Part shown: positions 53,545 to 63,673 of the stretch, in pieces
How the letters are laid out: each line of letters begins with the position of its first letter
How positions within the stretch are numbered: the stretch's first letter is position 1
The notes under the pieces: generated by a model
Database searches by the model: none
Seen by the model: the letters and a program-made list of their open reading frames with translations, nothing else
What the model was told of the DNA's origin: nothing
Assembly: GCF_007995215.1 (NCBI RefSeq)
Contig: NZ_VCDK01000003.1
Coordinates: forward strand, 310,001 to 374,000
DNA: 64,000 nt
Direction: 5' to 3'
Source of the DNA: Shimia ponticola
GTDB lineage: Bacteria > Pseudomonadota > Alphaproteobacteria > Rhodobacterales > Rhodobacteraceae
Made by a program: the position numbers and the translations under genes

Positions 53545-54546
53545 ATGGCCGCTGCGCGCAAAGGTGCAAAGGTAAACGTCTCGAAAGACGACCTGATGCA
53601 CTATTACAGGGAAATGCTCCTGATCCGCCGTTTTGAGGAAAAAGCTGGCCAGCTTTACGGCATGGGCCTGATCGGGGGCTTTTGCCACCTGTATATCGGA
53701 CAAGAAGCTGTTGTGGTCGGCCTCGAAGCGGCCGCCGAGGAAGGTGACAAACGCGTAACCTCCTATCGTGATCACGGGCACATGCTGGCCTGTGGCATGG
53801 ACCCCAAGGGCGTCATGGCTGAGCTGACCGGTCGCGAGGGCGGCTATTCCAAGGGTAAAGGCGGCTCCATGCACATGTTCTCGAAAGAGAAACACTTCTA
53901 CGGCGGTCACGGCATCGTGGCGGCGCAGGTGCCGATTGGTGCGGGCCTCGCCTTTGCGGACAAATACCTTGGCAACGGACGCGTCACATTCGCCTATTTC
54001 GGCGACGGTGCTGCGAACCAAGGTCAGGTCTACGAGACCTACAACATGGCCGAGCTTTGGGATCTGCCTGTGGTCTTTGTGATCGAAAACAACCAATACG
54101 CCATGGGGACAAGCGTCAAGCGCTCGACCAAGTCACCCTCGTTGTGGGAACGCGGCGCCGCATACGGCATTCCGGGCGAAGAAGTTGACGGGATGGATGT
54201 GCTGGCCGTGAAAGCCGCCGGGGAAAAGGCGGTCGCGCACTGCCGTGCTGGCAAAGGCCCCTACATCCTTGAGGTCAAAACGTATCGCTATCGCGGTCAC
54301 TCCATGTCGGACCCCGCAAAATACCGGACCCGCGACGAAGTGCAGAAAATGCGCGATGAACGCGACCCGATCGAAGCTGTTCGTTCGATGCTTTTGACCG
54401 GCGAGCATGCAACCGAAGATGAGCTCAAAGCCATCGACAAAGAGATCAAAGCCATCGTGAACGAAAGCGCTGAATTCGCAAAAGAAAGCCCCGAGCCTGC
54501 GCTGAGCGAGCTTTGGACAGACATTTATGCAGAGGCGGAGGCGTAA
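53545..54546 (+). CDS. pdhA: Pyruvate dehydrogenase E1 component, alpha subunit
   Basis: The 333-residue protein is the TPP-binding half of the decarboxylase. Features include HYYREMLLIRRFEEKAGQLY, YRDHGHMLACGMDP, GGSMHMF, and the TPP/Mg2+ motif GDGAANQGQVYETYNMAEL ending in ENN. The phosphorylatable-loop segment RYRGHSMSDPA is present as YRYRGHSMSDPAKYR. It forms the alpha2beta2 E1 with PdhB and is followed four bases later by pdhB. Confidence 0.97.
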   Translation: MAAARKGAKVNVSKDDLMHYYREMLLIRRFEEKAGQLYGMGLIGGFCHLYIGQEAVVVGLEAAAEEGDKRVTSYRDHGHMLACGMDPKGVMAELTGREGGYSKGKGGSMHMFSKEKHFYGGHGIVAAQVPIGAGLAFADKYLGNGRVTFAYFGDGAANQGQVYETYNMAELWDLPVVFVIENNQYAMGTSVKRSTKSPSLWERGAAYGIPGEEVDGMDVLAVKAAGEKAVAHCRAGKGPYILEVKTYRYRGHSMSDPAKYRTRDEVQKMRDERDPIEAVRSMLLTGEHATEDELKAIDKEIKAIVNESAEFAKESPEPALSELWTDIYAEAEA

Positions 54547-54549
54547 ATC

Positions 54550-55926
54550 ATGGCAACTGAAATTCTCATGCCCGCCCTGTCGCCGACGATGGAAGAAGGC
54601 ACGCTGGCCAAGTGGTTGGTGAAAGAGGGAGACACCGTTGAAAGCGGAATGATCCTTGCCGAAATCGAAACCGATAAAGCCACGATGGAATTCGAGGCGG
54701 TTGACGAAGGCGTCATGGGCAAGATCCTGATCGCCGAAGGCACCGAAGGTGTGAAGGTGAACACCGCAATCGCCGTACTTCTTGATGAAGGCGAAGACGC
54801 GAGCGCCGTGCCAGAAGCGGCCAGCGAAAAAAGCGCCCCTGCCCCCGCTGCGCTGAGCGGCGAAGAAGGCAAGATCGCTGCAAGCGCACCGGCCATGCCT
54901 GTGGAAAGCAAAGCTGTCGAGCCAGACGTGCCAGAAGGCACCGAGTTCAAATCGCAAACGGTGCGTGAAGCGCTGCGCGACGCGATGGCCGAAGAGATGC
55001 GCGCCGATGAAACCGTCTATCTGATGGGTGAAGAGGTCGCTGAATACCAAGGCGCCTACAAGGTATCTCAAGGTCTCCTCGATGAATTCGGCGCGAAACG
55101 CGTGATCGATACCCCAATTACCGAACACGGCTTTGCCGGCATCGGCGTGGGGGCTGCATTCGGCGGACTTCGCCCGATCGTTGAATTCATGACGTTCAAC
55201 TTTGCCATGCAGGCGATTGACCAGATCATCAACTCGGCTGCCAAGACCCTTTATATGTCTGGCGGTCAGATGGGTGCGCCCATGGTGTTCCGTGGTCCTA
55301 ACGGCGCGGCTGCACGGGTTGGCGCACAACACTCGCAGGATTATGCGGCATGGTATTCGTCCATTCCGGGCCTGAAAGTGGTGCAGCCCTACTCTGCGAT
55401 GGATGCCAAGGGTCTGCTGAAAACAGCGATCCGGGACCCCAACCCGGTGATCTTTCTGGAAAACGAAATCCTCTATGGTCAGTCGTTCGACGTACCTGTT
55501 CTTGACGATTTCACCATTCCATTCGGCAAGGCCCGTATCTGGCGCGAAGGCACTGATGTGACGCTCGTCAGCTTTGGCATCGGCATGAAATACGCGCTCG
55601 AAGCGGCGGATCGTTTGGCCGAAGAAGGCGTCAGCGCCGAGGTCATCGATCTGCGGACACTGCGCCCGCTGGATTACGGGACGGTGATCGAGTCGGTTAA
55701 GAAGACCAACCGCTGTGTGACCATCGAAGAAGGCTTCCCAGTCTGTTCGATTGGCAACCACCTGTCGGCCTACATCATGACCCACGCATTCGATTATCTG
55801 GACGCGCCGGTTCTCAACTGCGCAGGCAAGGACGTTCCGATGCCCTACGCAGCGAACTTGGAAAAGCTGGCCTTGGTGACGACGGATGAAGTCATGGAAG
55901 CCGTCAAACAGGTCACGTACCGCTGA
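54550..55926 (+). CDS. pdhB: Pyruvate dehydrogenase E1 beta subunit with N-terminal lipoyl domain
   Basis: Residues 1-80 are a lipoyl domain, with the lipoyl lysine K43 in [10 protein letters not shown] linker follows, then the E1 beta fold from about residue 130 ([68 protein letters not shown]). This fused lipoyl-E1beta form is known in alphaproteobacteria. The stop overlaps the next small gene by one base (TGATG). Confidence 0.96.
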   Translation: MATEILMPALSPTMEEGTLAKWLVKEGDTVESGMILAEIETDKATMEFEAVDEGVMGKILIAEGTEGVKVNTAIAVLLDEGEDASAVPEAASEKSAPAPAALSGEEGKIAASAPAMPVESKAVEPDVPEGTEFKSQTVREALRDAMAEEMRADETVYLMGEEVAEYQGAYKVSQGLLDEFGAKRVIDTPITEHGFAGIGVGAAFGGLRPIVEFMTFNFAMQAIDQIINSAAKTLYMSGGQMGAPMVFRGPNGAAARVGAQHSQDYAAWYSSIPGLKVVQPYSAMDAKGLLKTAIRDPNPVIFLENEILYGQSFDVPVLDDFTIPFGKARIWREGTDVTLVSFGIGMKYALEAADRLAEEGVSAEVIDLRTLRPLDYGTVIESVKKTNRCVTIEEGFPVCSIGNHLSAYIMTHAFDYLDAPVLNCAGKDVPMPYAANLEKLALVTTDEVMEAVKQVTYR

Positions 55927-56165
55927 TGGATGTTCTGGGTATCGAGCCAATCAGCCGGTCCTATCGTGTGCGTGTGAGCTGCGATGACCGGCAGATGATT
56001 GGGCTCGTCCCCGAGACATTGATAGGCGCGCTGCCAAGGCATCAAGATGCCTATGAATGGATAGCGCGCCACGCAGTCCCGATTGAGGCTGCATTGAATA
56101 AACTCGCTGCGGGGCAATCGCCCCGCCCCCCTTACGACCAACTTCGCCTCGCGGAGGAGAGCTGA
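55926..56165 (+). CDS. Small uncharacterised protein within the pdh operon
   Basis: The 79-residue frame starts ATG in TGATG at the pdhB stop and ends one base before the pdhC start at 56167. It reads [20 protein letters not shown], with later [20 protein letters not shown], and ends LRLAEES. It has a possible small mixed alpha/beta fold but no domain I recognise. Its exact fit between the two genes argues that it is translated. GGAGGAG lies just after PYDQLRL in its own coding region and serves pdhC. Confidence 0.6.
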   Translation: MDVLGIEPISRSYRVRVSCDDRQMIGLVPETLIGALPRHQDAYEWIARHAVPIEAALNKLAAGQSPRPPYDQLRLAEES

Positions 56166-56166
56166 G

Positions 56167-57477
56167 ATGCCAACCGAAATTTTGATGCCTGCCCTGTCGC
56201 CTACGATGGAAGAAGGGACACTTGCCAAATGGCTGGTCAAAGAAGGAGACGAGGTTTCGTCTGGCGACCTTCTGGCCGAGATCGAGACAGACAAGGCGAC
56301 GATGGAATTTGAAGCCGTCGACGAAGGTGTGATCGGCAAGATCCTGATCAGCGAAGGCACTGAGGGCGTGAAGGTGAATTCTCCAATTGCCGTTCTGCTT
56401 GCAGACGGGGAGAGCGCCGATGACATCGGGGCGGCCCCGGCGGCTGCGCCGGTCGCTACTGACCCGCCCGCTGCCGCAGAGACCACAGCGGAAACACCCA
56501 GCGCAGCAGCCCCTGCCCCTGCTCCCGTCGCAAATGACGGCAGCCGTGTGTTTGCGTCGCCTCTCGCGCGCCGGATCGCTGCCGATAAGGGCATTGATCT
56601 GAAATCGCTGAAAGGATCCGGCCCGCACGGTCGCATCGTGAAAGCAGACGTCGAAAACGCCGAGGCAAAGCCAACAGCAGAAGCCTCCGCTCCAGCCGCA
56701 TCTGCAGCGCCAGCCTCTTCAGCTGCACCTGCTGCCGTCGCAACCGGCCCCTCGACCGAGGCCGTCCTCAAGATGTACGAAGGTCGAGACTACGAAGAAG
56801 TCAGCCTCGACGGGATGCGCAAAACGATTGCCGCGCGGCTTACTGAAGCCAAGCAGACGATCCCGCATTTCTACCTGCGCCGCGATATCCGCCTCGACGC
56901 GCTCTTGGCGTTCCGCAGCCAGTTGAACAAGCAGTTGGAAGCACGCGGTGTGAAGCTGTCGGTGAATGACTTTATCATCAAAGCCTCGGCGCTTGCGTTG
57001 CAGGCGGTACCTGACGCCAATGCCGTCTGGGCGGGTGATCGCGTTCTGAAAATGAAGTCATCCGATGTGGCCGTGGCCGTCGCCATCGACGGCGGTCTGT
57101 TCACTCCGGTCTTGCAAGACGCCGATATGAAGTCTCTTTCCGCCCTGTCTGCGCAGATGAAAGACCTCGCTTCGCGTGCCCGAGACCGCAAATTGGCTCC
57201 GCATGAATACCAAGGTGGCAGCTTTGCAATCTCGAACCTAGGCATGTTCGGCATCGACAACTTCGACGCCGTCATCAACCCGCCACACGGCGCAATCCTT
57301 GCTGTGGGCGCTGGCGTGAAAAAACCGGTCGTCAATGACGAAGGTCAGGTAGAAGTTGCTACGGTGATGTCGGTCACGCTGTCAGTTGACCACCGTGTCA
57401 TCGACGGTGCGCTTGGCGCGAACCTGTTGCAGGCGATTGCCGATAACCTTGAAAATCCGATGACAATGCTGGCCTAA
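56167..57477 (+). CDS. pdhC: Pyruvate dehydrogenase E2 (dihydrolipoamide acetyltransferase)
   Basis: The 436-residue protein has one lipoyl domain (K43 in ETDKATMEF), a long Ala/Pro linker, and a peripheral subunit-binding domain ([20 protein letters not shown]-like). After a second linker comes the acyltransferase core, with [20 protein letters not shown] and the catalytic [10 protein letters not shown]. Its lipoyl domain closely matches that of PdhB. No E3 gene follows; it must be encoded elsewhere. Confidence 0.96.
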   Translation: MPTEILMPALSPTMEEGTLAKWLVKEGDEVSSGDLLAEIETDKATMEFEAVDEGVIGKILISEGTEGVKVNSPIAVLLADGESADDIGAAPAAAPVATDPPAAAETTAETPSAAAPAPAPVANDGSRVFASPLARRIAADKGIDLKSLKGSGPHGRIVKADVENAEAKPTAEASAPAASAAPASSAAPAAVATGPSTEAVLKMYEGRDYEEVSLDGMRKTIAARLTEAKQTIPHFYLRRDIRLDALLAFRSQLNKQLEARGVKLSVNDFIIKASALALQAVPDANAVWAGDRVLKMKSSDVAVAVAIDGGLFTPVLQDADMKSLSALSAQMKDLASRARDRKLAPHEYQGGSFAISNLGMFGIDNFDAVINPPHGAILAVGAGVKKPVVNDEGQVEVATVMSVTLSVDHRVIDGALGANLLQAIADNLENPMTMLA

Positions 57478-57489
57478 ACCAGAAATCCT

Positions 57490-57515
57490 GTCGGCAGGCT
57501 TTGAAGTCTGCCGAC
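57490..57515. terminator. Hairpin between pdhC and cysE
   Basis: GTCGGCAG (57490-57497) pairs perfectly with CTGCCGAC (57508-57515), with further pairs inside. It lies just after the pdhC stop, ahead of the convergent cysE. There is no clear T-run, so efficiency is uncertain. Confidence 0.45.
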
Positions 57516-57522
57516 CGAGCTA

Positions 57523-58326
57523 TCAGCCCCCCAGAAGTTGGTTCATGGAAACCGATGGCTGGGAACATCCCGCCTCTCCAACGATGCGGGCTGGCACGCC
57601 GGCCACAGTCTTGCACGCTGGAACTGGATCTAACACGACGGACCCTGCTGCCACGCGGCTGCAATTGCCAACGTGAATGTTGCCAAGAACCTTTGCCCCC
57701 GCTCCGATCAGCACACCGTCACCAATCTTGGGGTGACGATCATCATCCTCTTTGCCGGTGCCGCCCAGCGTCACCGAATGCAACATCGAGACATTATCCC
57801 CGACCACCGCCGTTTCGCCGACCACGATGGAATGTGCGTGGTCGATCATGATCCCTTTTCCAACCCGCGCTCCGGGATGGATATCCACCCCAAACACTTC
57901 TGAAACACGCGCCTGAATGAAATAGGCAAGGTCATGGCGATCATGCTGCCAAAGCCAATGCCCCAACCGATACGCCTGCACCGCTTGGAAACCTTTGAAA
58001 TAGAGCATCGGTTGGATCAGCCGATGGCAGGCCGGGTCGCGTTCCAAGACTGCCACAAGGTCCGATCGCGCCGCGTGTCCAATGTCGCTGTCAGACTGGT
58101 AGGCTTCGTCCGCAATCTCACGCAAAATTTGGACTGACATTTCACCTGACGCGAGCTTGAGCGCAAAGCGATAGGCCAAGGCCTTTTCCAGAGACGCGTG
58201 ATGCAGAACGCTGGAGTGAATAAGCCCTCCCAGCAAAGGTTCAAGAATGACGGCCTGTCGGGCCTCGTCCTGAATTCGGTCCCAAACGGGATCAACTGGT
58301 GCAACTTGATGCTTTGTCTGGGTCAT
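57523..58326 (-). CDS. cysE: Serine O-acetyltransferase
   Basis: CysE makes O-acetylserine from serine and acetyl-CoA, the first committed step to cysteine. The 267-residue protein has an N-terminal helical domain and the left-handed beta-helix of hexapeptide repeats (DIHPGARVGKGIMIDHAHSI, VVGDNVSMLHSVTLGGTGK, GDGVLIGAGAKVLGNIHVG). The DHAHSIVVGET segment carries the catalytic His. The start is ATG 58326 (MTQTKHQ); the longer frame to 58434 is not supported. It lies next to the GTA tail genes. Confidence 0.95.
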   Translation of the reverse strand: MTQTKHQVAPVDPVWDRIQDEARQAVILEPLLGGLIHSSVLHHASLEKALAYRFALKLASGEMSVQILREIADEAYQSDSDIGHAARSDLVAVLERDPACHRLIQPMLYFKGFQAVQAYRLGHWLWQHDRHDLAYFIQARVSEVFGVDIHPGARVGKGIMIDHAHSIVVGETAVVGDNVSMLHSVTLGGTGKEDDDRHPKIGDGVLIGAGAKVLGNIHVGNCSRVAAGSVVLDPVPACKTVAGVPARIVGEAGCSQPSVSMNQLLGG

Positions 58327-58430
58327 GGTTCTACGCCGCTGCATGGGTGTTTGGTGAAAAGATAAGTGACTTTTGCAGATTGCGAAAGTCCGCCGCTCAA
58401 ATTCGCACCCCCCTGCGTTGGGGTTCAACA

Positions 58431-61400
58431 TCACCTCGTTGCGTTTATAACGACCCTCGCCCCCGGCCCAAACCGCGCGGATACCTGGGCAATTTGCAGT
58501 GAGAAATCCCCAGTGACGCCATCCTCATCCATCATCTGGTTAGAGTAGAACCAGATGTCCTGCCCCACGGTCTCCACACGCAAGGTTTCACCTGCTGACA
58601 TCACCTGGATCACATATGTTTCGCTGTCTTCGCCAAGGGGAACGTCAAGCTCGCTCCAAAGATCGCCATCGATGCGTGTGCGTCTGATCCATGACACTTG
58701 CTTCCCATCCACATGGTCCTGCACCTTCGGGAACACTGGTGCGTAGGGCCTCAGGCCGTTCCCCTCGAAGGCCGTTGTCATTTCCTCAAACGCGGGATCA
58801 TCCAACGTCCGGTCCGAGGGGCCGACGCGCAAAAACTGCGTTACACCACGCGCGCTTTGAGGCAGCGACAATTGTTCGATTGATCCATCCAGCAGGACAA
58901 AGACAGAGCCAACAGGCCATACATGGGGGATTTCGCTATCCGTCCCGGCCTGCCCGCGCAGCAATCCTGACAGGACGTATGTGTCAGGCGCAATCAGTTC
59001 GGCGGTCTCGAACTGAATGACCTCCCACCCGTTCGCTGTGCCGTCCCCGACGGCAGCAGCGTTGCCACCGTTCAATAAGGCTTCGCGCGTGATCGACGAC
59101 AGCGCTCCGTGGGTAAGTTCCACCACCAACGTGTTACCACGATCCGTCACACCAATTGGACCACGCCGCAGTTCCGATTGGGTACCCCCCAAGGTCGCAG
59201 CCGTCGGCAATACACGGTCGAGAACGTAATCATTTCCCGTCGCCGAGCGGTAAACGGCGGCTCCACCCGGCCATTCACTTGATGTCGCAGCCACATACGG
59301 CGCATGCGGGCTTTCATCCCCGGTCAACAAAGGCAAATCCAAGAAGACAGAGAACACAGGGGCTGACGTCGCGCTTGGCGGCTGACCAATGCTATCTTCG
59401 ATCTCATAAGCGGGCTCGTAGACTTGGGCATCAACCCGCACCGCTTCGACTTTCAGGCTTTGAGTATCCTCGACACGATCAATACGAAACGCACCCATTC
59501 CGCCGGCCTCAGGCAGCGTCACGACATCCCCAGCCCCGAGATGGCTTTGCGATGGAGGCAAACTGAATTGAACGGTATCGCGCGCGATGCGGGCCTCCGA
59601 CAACCATCTGTCCGCAATCGCCTGTCCTTCACTGCGCGTCAAAGCCAGATCAAGCTCATTCTTCGTGAGCGTGAAGCTTCGCTCATCCGGGAAAACGGCT
59701 TCTGATGCCGCCAGTTCAAAGTCACCGTCGGCATCGACATAATTGACTTGAACCCGCCCGCTCACTTCGGGGAATGCAGCACGCTCCTGAACAAGAACAG
59801 GCGTGTCCTCGTCGCTGAACACCAGCTCAGCGGGGTCCAAGGCCGCTGCGCTCTGCCCAGTCCGATTCTCGAAAATCAGCGTTCCGTTTCTTTCAATCGC
59901 GTCAAAGCCAAAGGCCAGCATAAGCGGCTGAAGCGCCGTCCGGGCGTCGGAGGCCTCGGCTGTGTGATACCCACGGACGAATCCAAACAGGCGTGACACG
60001 TCGTAATCGGTCACACCAGAGGCCTCACAAATCTCAGCGACTACTTCAGCGAGCCCCCGCCCCGTGGCGCGCCCGGTAATCCAATGGCCGCGCGCGTGAT
60101 TTGCCGTGTCAGACCAAGTTTCGCCCAGTTGCGGAAAAAGTGGATAGGGCCGCGCGTCCCATGCCCAGACATGGGCACGCGACATATCAACCATGGGGCC
60201 GTCATAGACCTCGGAAAGGGGGTTGTGATCCCCGTCGTTCCAATAGCCATGCAGCGCCCGAAGGTATTGAAGCTGGATAAGCGGATCGCGTCGTCCCGTG
60301 GAATAGTACGGCAACGCAGACTCTGAAGACTTTGGATCGAGAAACTTGTTTGGTTGGTTCGTTCCCTTGTCAACGGCGGCGCACCCGATCTCGGTGAACC
60401 AGATTGGTTTGGATTGCGGTTCCCAGTCGGTCGGGAATTGTTTACGCGTGCCGTTGACGCGATCGTGGTGATACGTACCCCACCAATTTCGAATGTCCTT
60501 GTAGCGAAAAACCCAAGGTTCCTGTTCGGCCCCGTCTTCGATGGCAACACGATTTTGTGCGTCGCGGTCAGCCTCGGTGGGATAATACCAATCATAGCCC
60601 TCGCCCCCAGCGACGTTGCCCATCAGGTAGCTAAGATCATGCTCAGACCCGAACGCGGCGTCCGCGTGGTCCGTCCCTTCGCGCCAATCGGACAGCGGCA
60701 TATAGTTATCGATGCCGATGAAATCGATGTTCGGGTCCGACCACAGGGGATCAAGGTGAAAGAAAACATCACCTGATCCATCCTGAGGATGATACCCGAA
60801 ATATTCCGACCAATCCGCAGCATAGCCAATCTTCACGTCGGGCCCGAGGATTTCGCGGCAATCCGCTGCTAGTGCTTTCAACTTCTGAACCGCTGGAAAG
60901 CTGTTTCCCGCGCCCCGGATTTGCGTCAGTCCGCGCATCTCCGACCCTAGGCAAAACGCGTCGACCCCGCCCGCAAGCTTACACATATGCGCGTAATGCA
61001 GGATAAAACGGCGGTAACTCCATTCAGACGGACCGTGATAGGTCACCTTATTTGAATGACGCGTGAAATCCTCCGGCGTGGCGATACCAAAAAAGGCCTC
61101 AACCTCAGCCTCAGCCGCGGCAGAACCATCCGGTGAACCCGCGACTCCTGGCGCAAGCGAGGTCGTAATGCGCCCGCGCCACGGCAAACGGGGTTGTCCC
61201 AACTGCCCTCCATAGGGATCTGGCAGGCTGTTTCCCTCGGTCTGGGTCATCAGGACGAAGGGATAAAAAACCACGTTCATCCCGCGGTCTTGGATGTCAC
61301 GAATGGCCTGGATCACGGACTGATCGGTCGGCGTTCCGCCATAAAGCGGCTCTTCCTCTTCAAACGGCACGAACTCGGCACCAGACCGAGACACTCCCGA

Positions 61401-62360
61401 CACCGTCCAAGGCATCTTGGGGGCTTCAGTCTGTTTCTGTTCCACACGTGGCGTCAGGCTGCATGTTCCGCACCGCAGATCATCCCCAAACCATGAGACA
61501 ATCATCGAAACCGACTGACACTTTGGCAACTGATGGTTCAGCATCTCCATGGACGCCTCAAAGTCAGTGCTCTTTCCCACCCCCCGTCGGTTGGCGGTGG
61601 TGACTTTCCCAAAGCCACGGTCATACGCCACAGCGGAGGTTGCCAGACTGTACTCACCGCTTCCCGGCATCAACGCCACGGCCCGCACAGCATCTGCCAT
61701 GTCGTCAGGAACAGCCTTCTCCGATGCCTGCGAAGGACGGGTGACCTCAAAACTAAACTGCGGGACCCTGTTGCCGAAGGGCTCCAATTCGAGGTCTTCC
61801 ATCACGACATACGCCGTTCCACGAAACGCCGGTGTGTTTTCTACGCCTTGGACAGCGGCGATCTTGGGGTCAGGCAATTGCATGCAATCGCCTTTGTAAA
61901 CGCGCATGTTCAGCGTCTCGGGATCAACCTCTTCGCCATCGGCCCATACGCGACCGATATGCGAGACTGCGCCCTGACACACAGCGACGGCCAACGACAC
62001 CGAATATGTGTAGGTCGTCGTCTTGGTCTTGGGTCCAGACGCGCCACCCTTCCCGCCTCCGGAACTCTCGGTGACTTTGCGCTCAAGAAACTTCGTCGCC
62101 CAGATGGTCTGCCCGGAAACGCGCATGCGCCCATAGACCTGAGCAATCGGGCTTCCTTCGCTGGCCCCGCTTAGTCTAAAACGGTCAATTCGCGCGGTTT
62201 CCACGGCGCGACTGCCGTTACCCATCAACCGCTGGTCGATGGCACGCCCAACCGTGGCCCCGATGGCTCGCCCCAAAATAACCGAGGACAAACCAAAGGC
62301 AGAGCCGCCGACAACGCCTCCAAGGGCCGCGCCAGCAGCGGATAGTACGACGGTTGCCAT
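58431..62360 (-). CDS. GTA/phage tail tip protein, homolog of RcGTA gene 15 (megatron)
   Basis: The 1309-residue protein matches the giant tail-fibre/host-specificity protein of gene transfer agents. The start is a Gly/Ala-rich hydrophobic segment (GAALGGVVGGSAFG), then SPIAQVYGRMRVSGQTIWAT. A TIM-barrel-like glycoside-hydrolase region lies in the middle (IGYAADWSEYFGYHP, FFHLDPLWSDPNIDFIGIDN). Fibronectin-like and phage-tail_3-type domains fill the rest. It likely forms the tail tip that contacts the recipient cell. It is the last of four overlapping tail genes. Confidence 0.92.
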   Translation of the reverse strand: MATVVLSAAGAALGGVVGGSAFGLSSVILGRAIGATVGRAIDQRLMGNGSRAVETARIDRFRLSGASEGSPIAQVYGRMRVSGQTIWATKFLERKVTESSGGGKGGASGPKTKTTTYTYSVSLAVAVCQGAVSHIGRVWADGEEVDPETLNMRVYKGDCMQLPDPKIAAVQGVENTPAFRGTAYVVMEDLELEPFGNRVPQFSFEVTRPSQASEKAVPDDMADAVRAVALMPGSGEYSLATSAVAYDRGFGKVTTANRRGVGKSTDFEASMEMLNHQLPKCQSVSMIVSWFGDDLRCGTCSLTPRVEQKQTEAPKMPWTVSGVSRSGAEFVPFEEEEPLYGGTPTDQSVIQAIRDIQDRGMNVVFYPFVLMTQTEGNSLPDPYGGQLGQPRLPWRGRITTSLAPGVAGSPDGSAAAEAEVEAFFGIATPEDFTRHSNKVTYHGPSEWSYRRFILHYAHMCKLAGGVDAFCLGSEMRGLTQIRGAGNSFPAVQKLKALAADCREILGPDVKIGYAADWSEYFGYHPQDGSGDVFFHLDPLWSDPNIDFIGIDNYMPLSDWREGTDHADAAFGSEHDLSYLMGNVAGGEGYDWYYPTEADRDAQNRVAIEDGAEQEPWVFRYKDIRNWWGTYHHDRVNGTRKQFPTDWEPQSKPIWFTEIGCAAVDKGTNQPNKFLDPKSSESALPYYSTGRRDPLIQLQYLRALHGYWNDGDHNPLSEVYDGPMVDMSRAHVWAWDARPYPLFPQLGETWSDTANHARGHWITGRATGRGLAEVVAEICEASGVTDYDVSRLFGFVRGYHTAEASDARTALQPLMLAFGFDAIERNGTLIFENRTGQSAAALDPAELVFSDEDTPVLVQERAAFPEVSGRVQVNYVDADGDFELAASEAVFPDERSFTLTKNELDLALTRSEGQAIADRWLSEARIARDTVQFSLPPSQSHLGAGDVVTLPEAGGMGAFRIDRVEDTQSLKVEAVRVDAQVYEPAYEIEDSIGQPPSATSAPVFSVFLDLPLLTGDESPHAPYVAATSSEWPGGAAVYRSATGNDYVLDRVLPTAATLGGTQSELRRGPIGVTDRGNTLVVELTHGALSSITREALLNGGNAAAVGDGTANGWEVIQFETAELIAPDTYVLSGLLRGQAGTDSEIPHVWPVGSVFVLLDGSIEQLSLPQSARGVTQFLRVGPSDRTLDDPAFEEMTTAFEGNGLRPYAPVFPKVQDHVDGKQVSWIRRTRIDGDLWSELDVPLGEDSETYVIQVMSAGETLRVETVGQDIWFYSNQMMDEDGVTGDFSLQIAQVSARFGPGARVVINATR

Positions 62361-62369
62361 ATCAGACCT

Positions 62370-62795
62370 CTATTCAGGAAACGCGAAATACGACACCACG
62401 CGGCGTTGCCACGGAGTGCTCAACGGGCTTTCGATCACGCCGTGCCGCATGTAGGCGTGGATAAAGTGCAGATTTGGATCGAGGCTGGAAATCACACCAA
62501 GATGCTTCGCGACCATGCCATCGCGCATCCGAAACAGGACAATCGCACCCGGCTCTGGTCCATCCAACTCTCGCAGATGTTCACGCGCAGCGCGCCACAA
62601 CGCCTCGTCCTGCTGCGGCTCAGCCCAATCCATCGTATAGGCTGGAACATCCGCTGGGATTTCACCGGCCAAATCGCGCCAAACGCCAAGCACGAGGCCA
62701 AGACAATCTGTTCCAGCACCCCGCGAAGATGCTTGGTGGTGGTACGGCGTCCCGATCCATTCGCGTGCGGCCTCAGCAACTTTCAGCCCGCTCAT
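62370..62795 (-). CDS. NlpC/P60 family phage/GTA cell-wall peptidase, homolog of RcGTA gene 14
   Basis: The 141-residue protein starts MSGLKVAEAAREWIGTPYHH and has the catalytic Cys in RGAGTDCLGLVLG (C31). The catalytic His lies in VAKHLGVI. GTA gp14 digests peptidoglycan at the tail tip during DNA delivery. The start ATG overlaps the gp13 stop by ATGA; the longer frame to 62849 lies inside gp13. Confidence 0.92.
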   Translation of the reverse strand: MSGLKVAEAAREWIGTPYHHQASSRGAGTDCLGLVLGVWRDLAGEIPADVPAYTMDWAEPQQDEALWRAAREHLRELDGPEPGAIVLFRMRDGMVAKHLGVISSLDPNLHFIHAYMRHGVIESPLSTPWQRRVVSYFAFPE

Positions 62796-63673
62796 ACCAG
62801 CCGACCACCGTTGTTCTTGCCGCTCTTTCTCGGAACGGTCGTGATCCAATCATCGCCAGGAATAAACGGAAATCCTCGAAAATTTAGAATGTTAGAGAAC
62901 TTTTCTGCACAAGTAGATGAGCGTTTGTCACACCCCGCAATCAGCCGCACCGTATCACCTGCGGCAACGCTCGCCCTGATCGGCTCGACCAGTCCGATGA
63001 CCCGCTGATTTTCGGAAATCGCGTCGCTTCGAATGACACCCGTCAAACCCGCGCCAGCCCCGGTCACGACATCTAAACGTCCCCGCTCAAACCACTCCGG
63101 ATCAAAGGCCAGGTTTTCAAACCCAAAGGTCTTGCGATCCCTCATCTCGGCGATCGGAACTTGTACCGAGAACGCCGCCCCCAACGCGTCAACCTTGCAA
63201 GTCTGATCCCCGAAGACCGCGGAGCAGGTCTTTAGGTATGAACGCCCCTGAGGCTGATTCAGCGCCTCGGTCAGGCCGCGCAACTCCGCCTCGAAACGTC
63301 CATCTCGCCGCGTGATCTCTCCGATAGTCCCGGCAAAAAGAACCTTTCGTTCAGCAACATCCGTCCAGTTGACCAGCCATGCCGTCACCAGAGCACCATC
63401 ATAGAGGCCAGCGGTGATATCGGCGTCGGTGATCCGGTCATCCGTAAGCGCACCCAGCGCCTCGGTATTGTCGACAGACAGGCCTGTGGTCTGAACAACC
63501 GCACCTGCGGTCAACCCGCCATTGGCGTCAAACGACATGCCTTCAAAACTCAGGGGTAAATCATGATCCGTGAACCCAAACCGGGTGCCATCCTGGCGCT
63601 CCAGCAACCACGCCCGGCACACCGTCGTGAGGCCGGTCTTCAAATGCGCATGAAGCGCGTCTGTGCCACTCAT
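62792..63673 (-). CDS. DUF2163 GTA tail hub protein, homolog of RcGTA gene 13
   Basis: The 293-residue protein has the DUF2163 pattern. It starts GTDALHAHLKTGLTTVCRAW and ends with GCDKRSSTCAEKFSNI-type sequence (AGCDKRSSTCAEKFSN) and FRGFPFIPGDD. Four cysteines (C150, C159, C248, C255) are spaced as if to bind a metal or iron-sulfur cluster. It forms the tail hub between distal tail and megatron. It is coupled by ATGA overlaps to gp12 and gp14. Confidence 0.92.
   Translation of the reverse strand: MSGTDALHAHLKTGLTTVCRAWLLERQDGTRFGFTDHDLPLSFEGMSFDANGGLTAGAVVQTTGLSVDNTEALGALTDDRITDADITAGLYDGALVTAWLVNWTDVAERKVLFAGTIGEITRRDGRFEAELRGLTEALNQPQGRSYLKTCSAVFGDQTCKVDALGAAFSVQVPIAEMRDRKTFGFENLAFDPEWFERGRLDVVTGAGAGLTGVIRSDAISENQRVIGLVEPIRASVAAGDTVRLIAGCDKRSSTCAEKFSNILNFRGFPFIPGDDWITTVPRKSGKNNGGRLV

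Noticed and set aside
54133-55950. 605-codon minus-strand frame across pdhA and pdhB
   Set aside because: His/Phe/Asp-rich composition typical of antisense translation, with no motifs; the sense genes are certain.
60041-60595. Minus-strand 184-codon frame within the GTA tip gene
   Set aside because: Same-strand, out-of-frame translation of the megatron gene; shadow.
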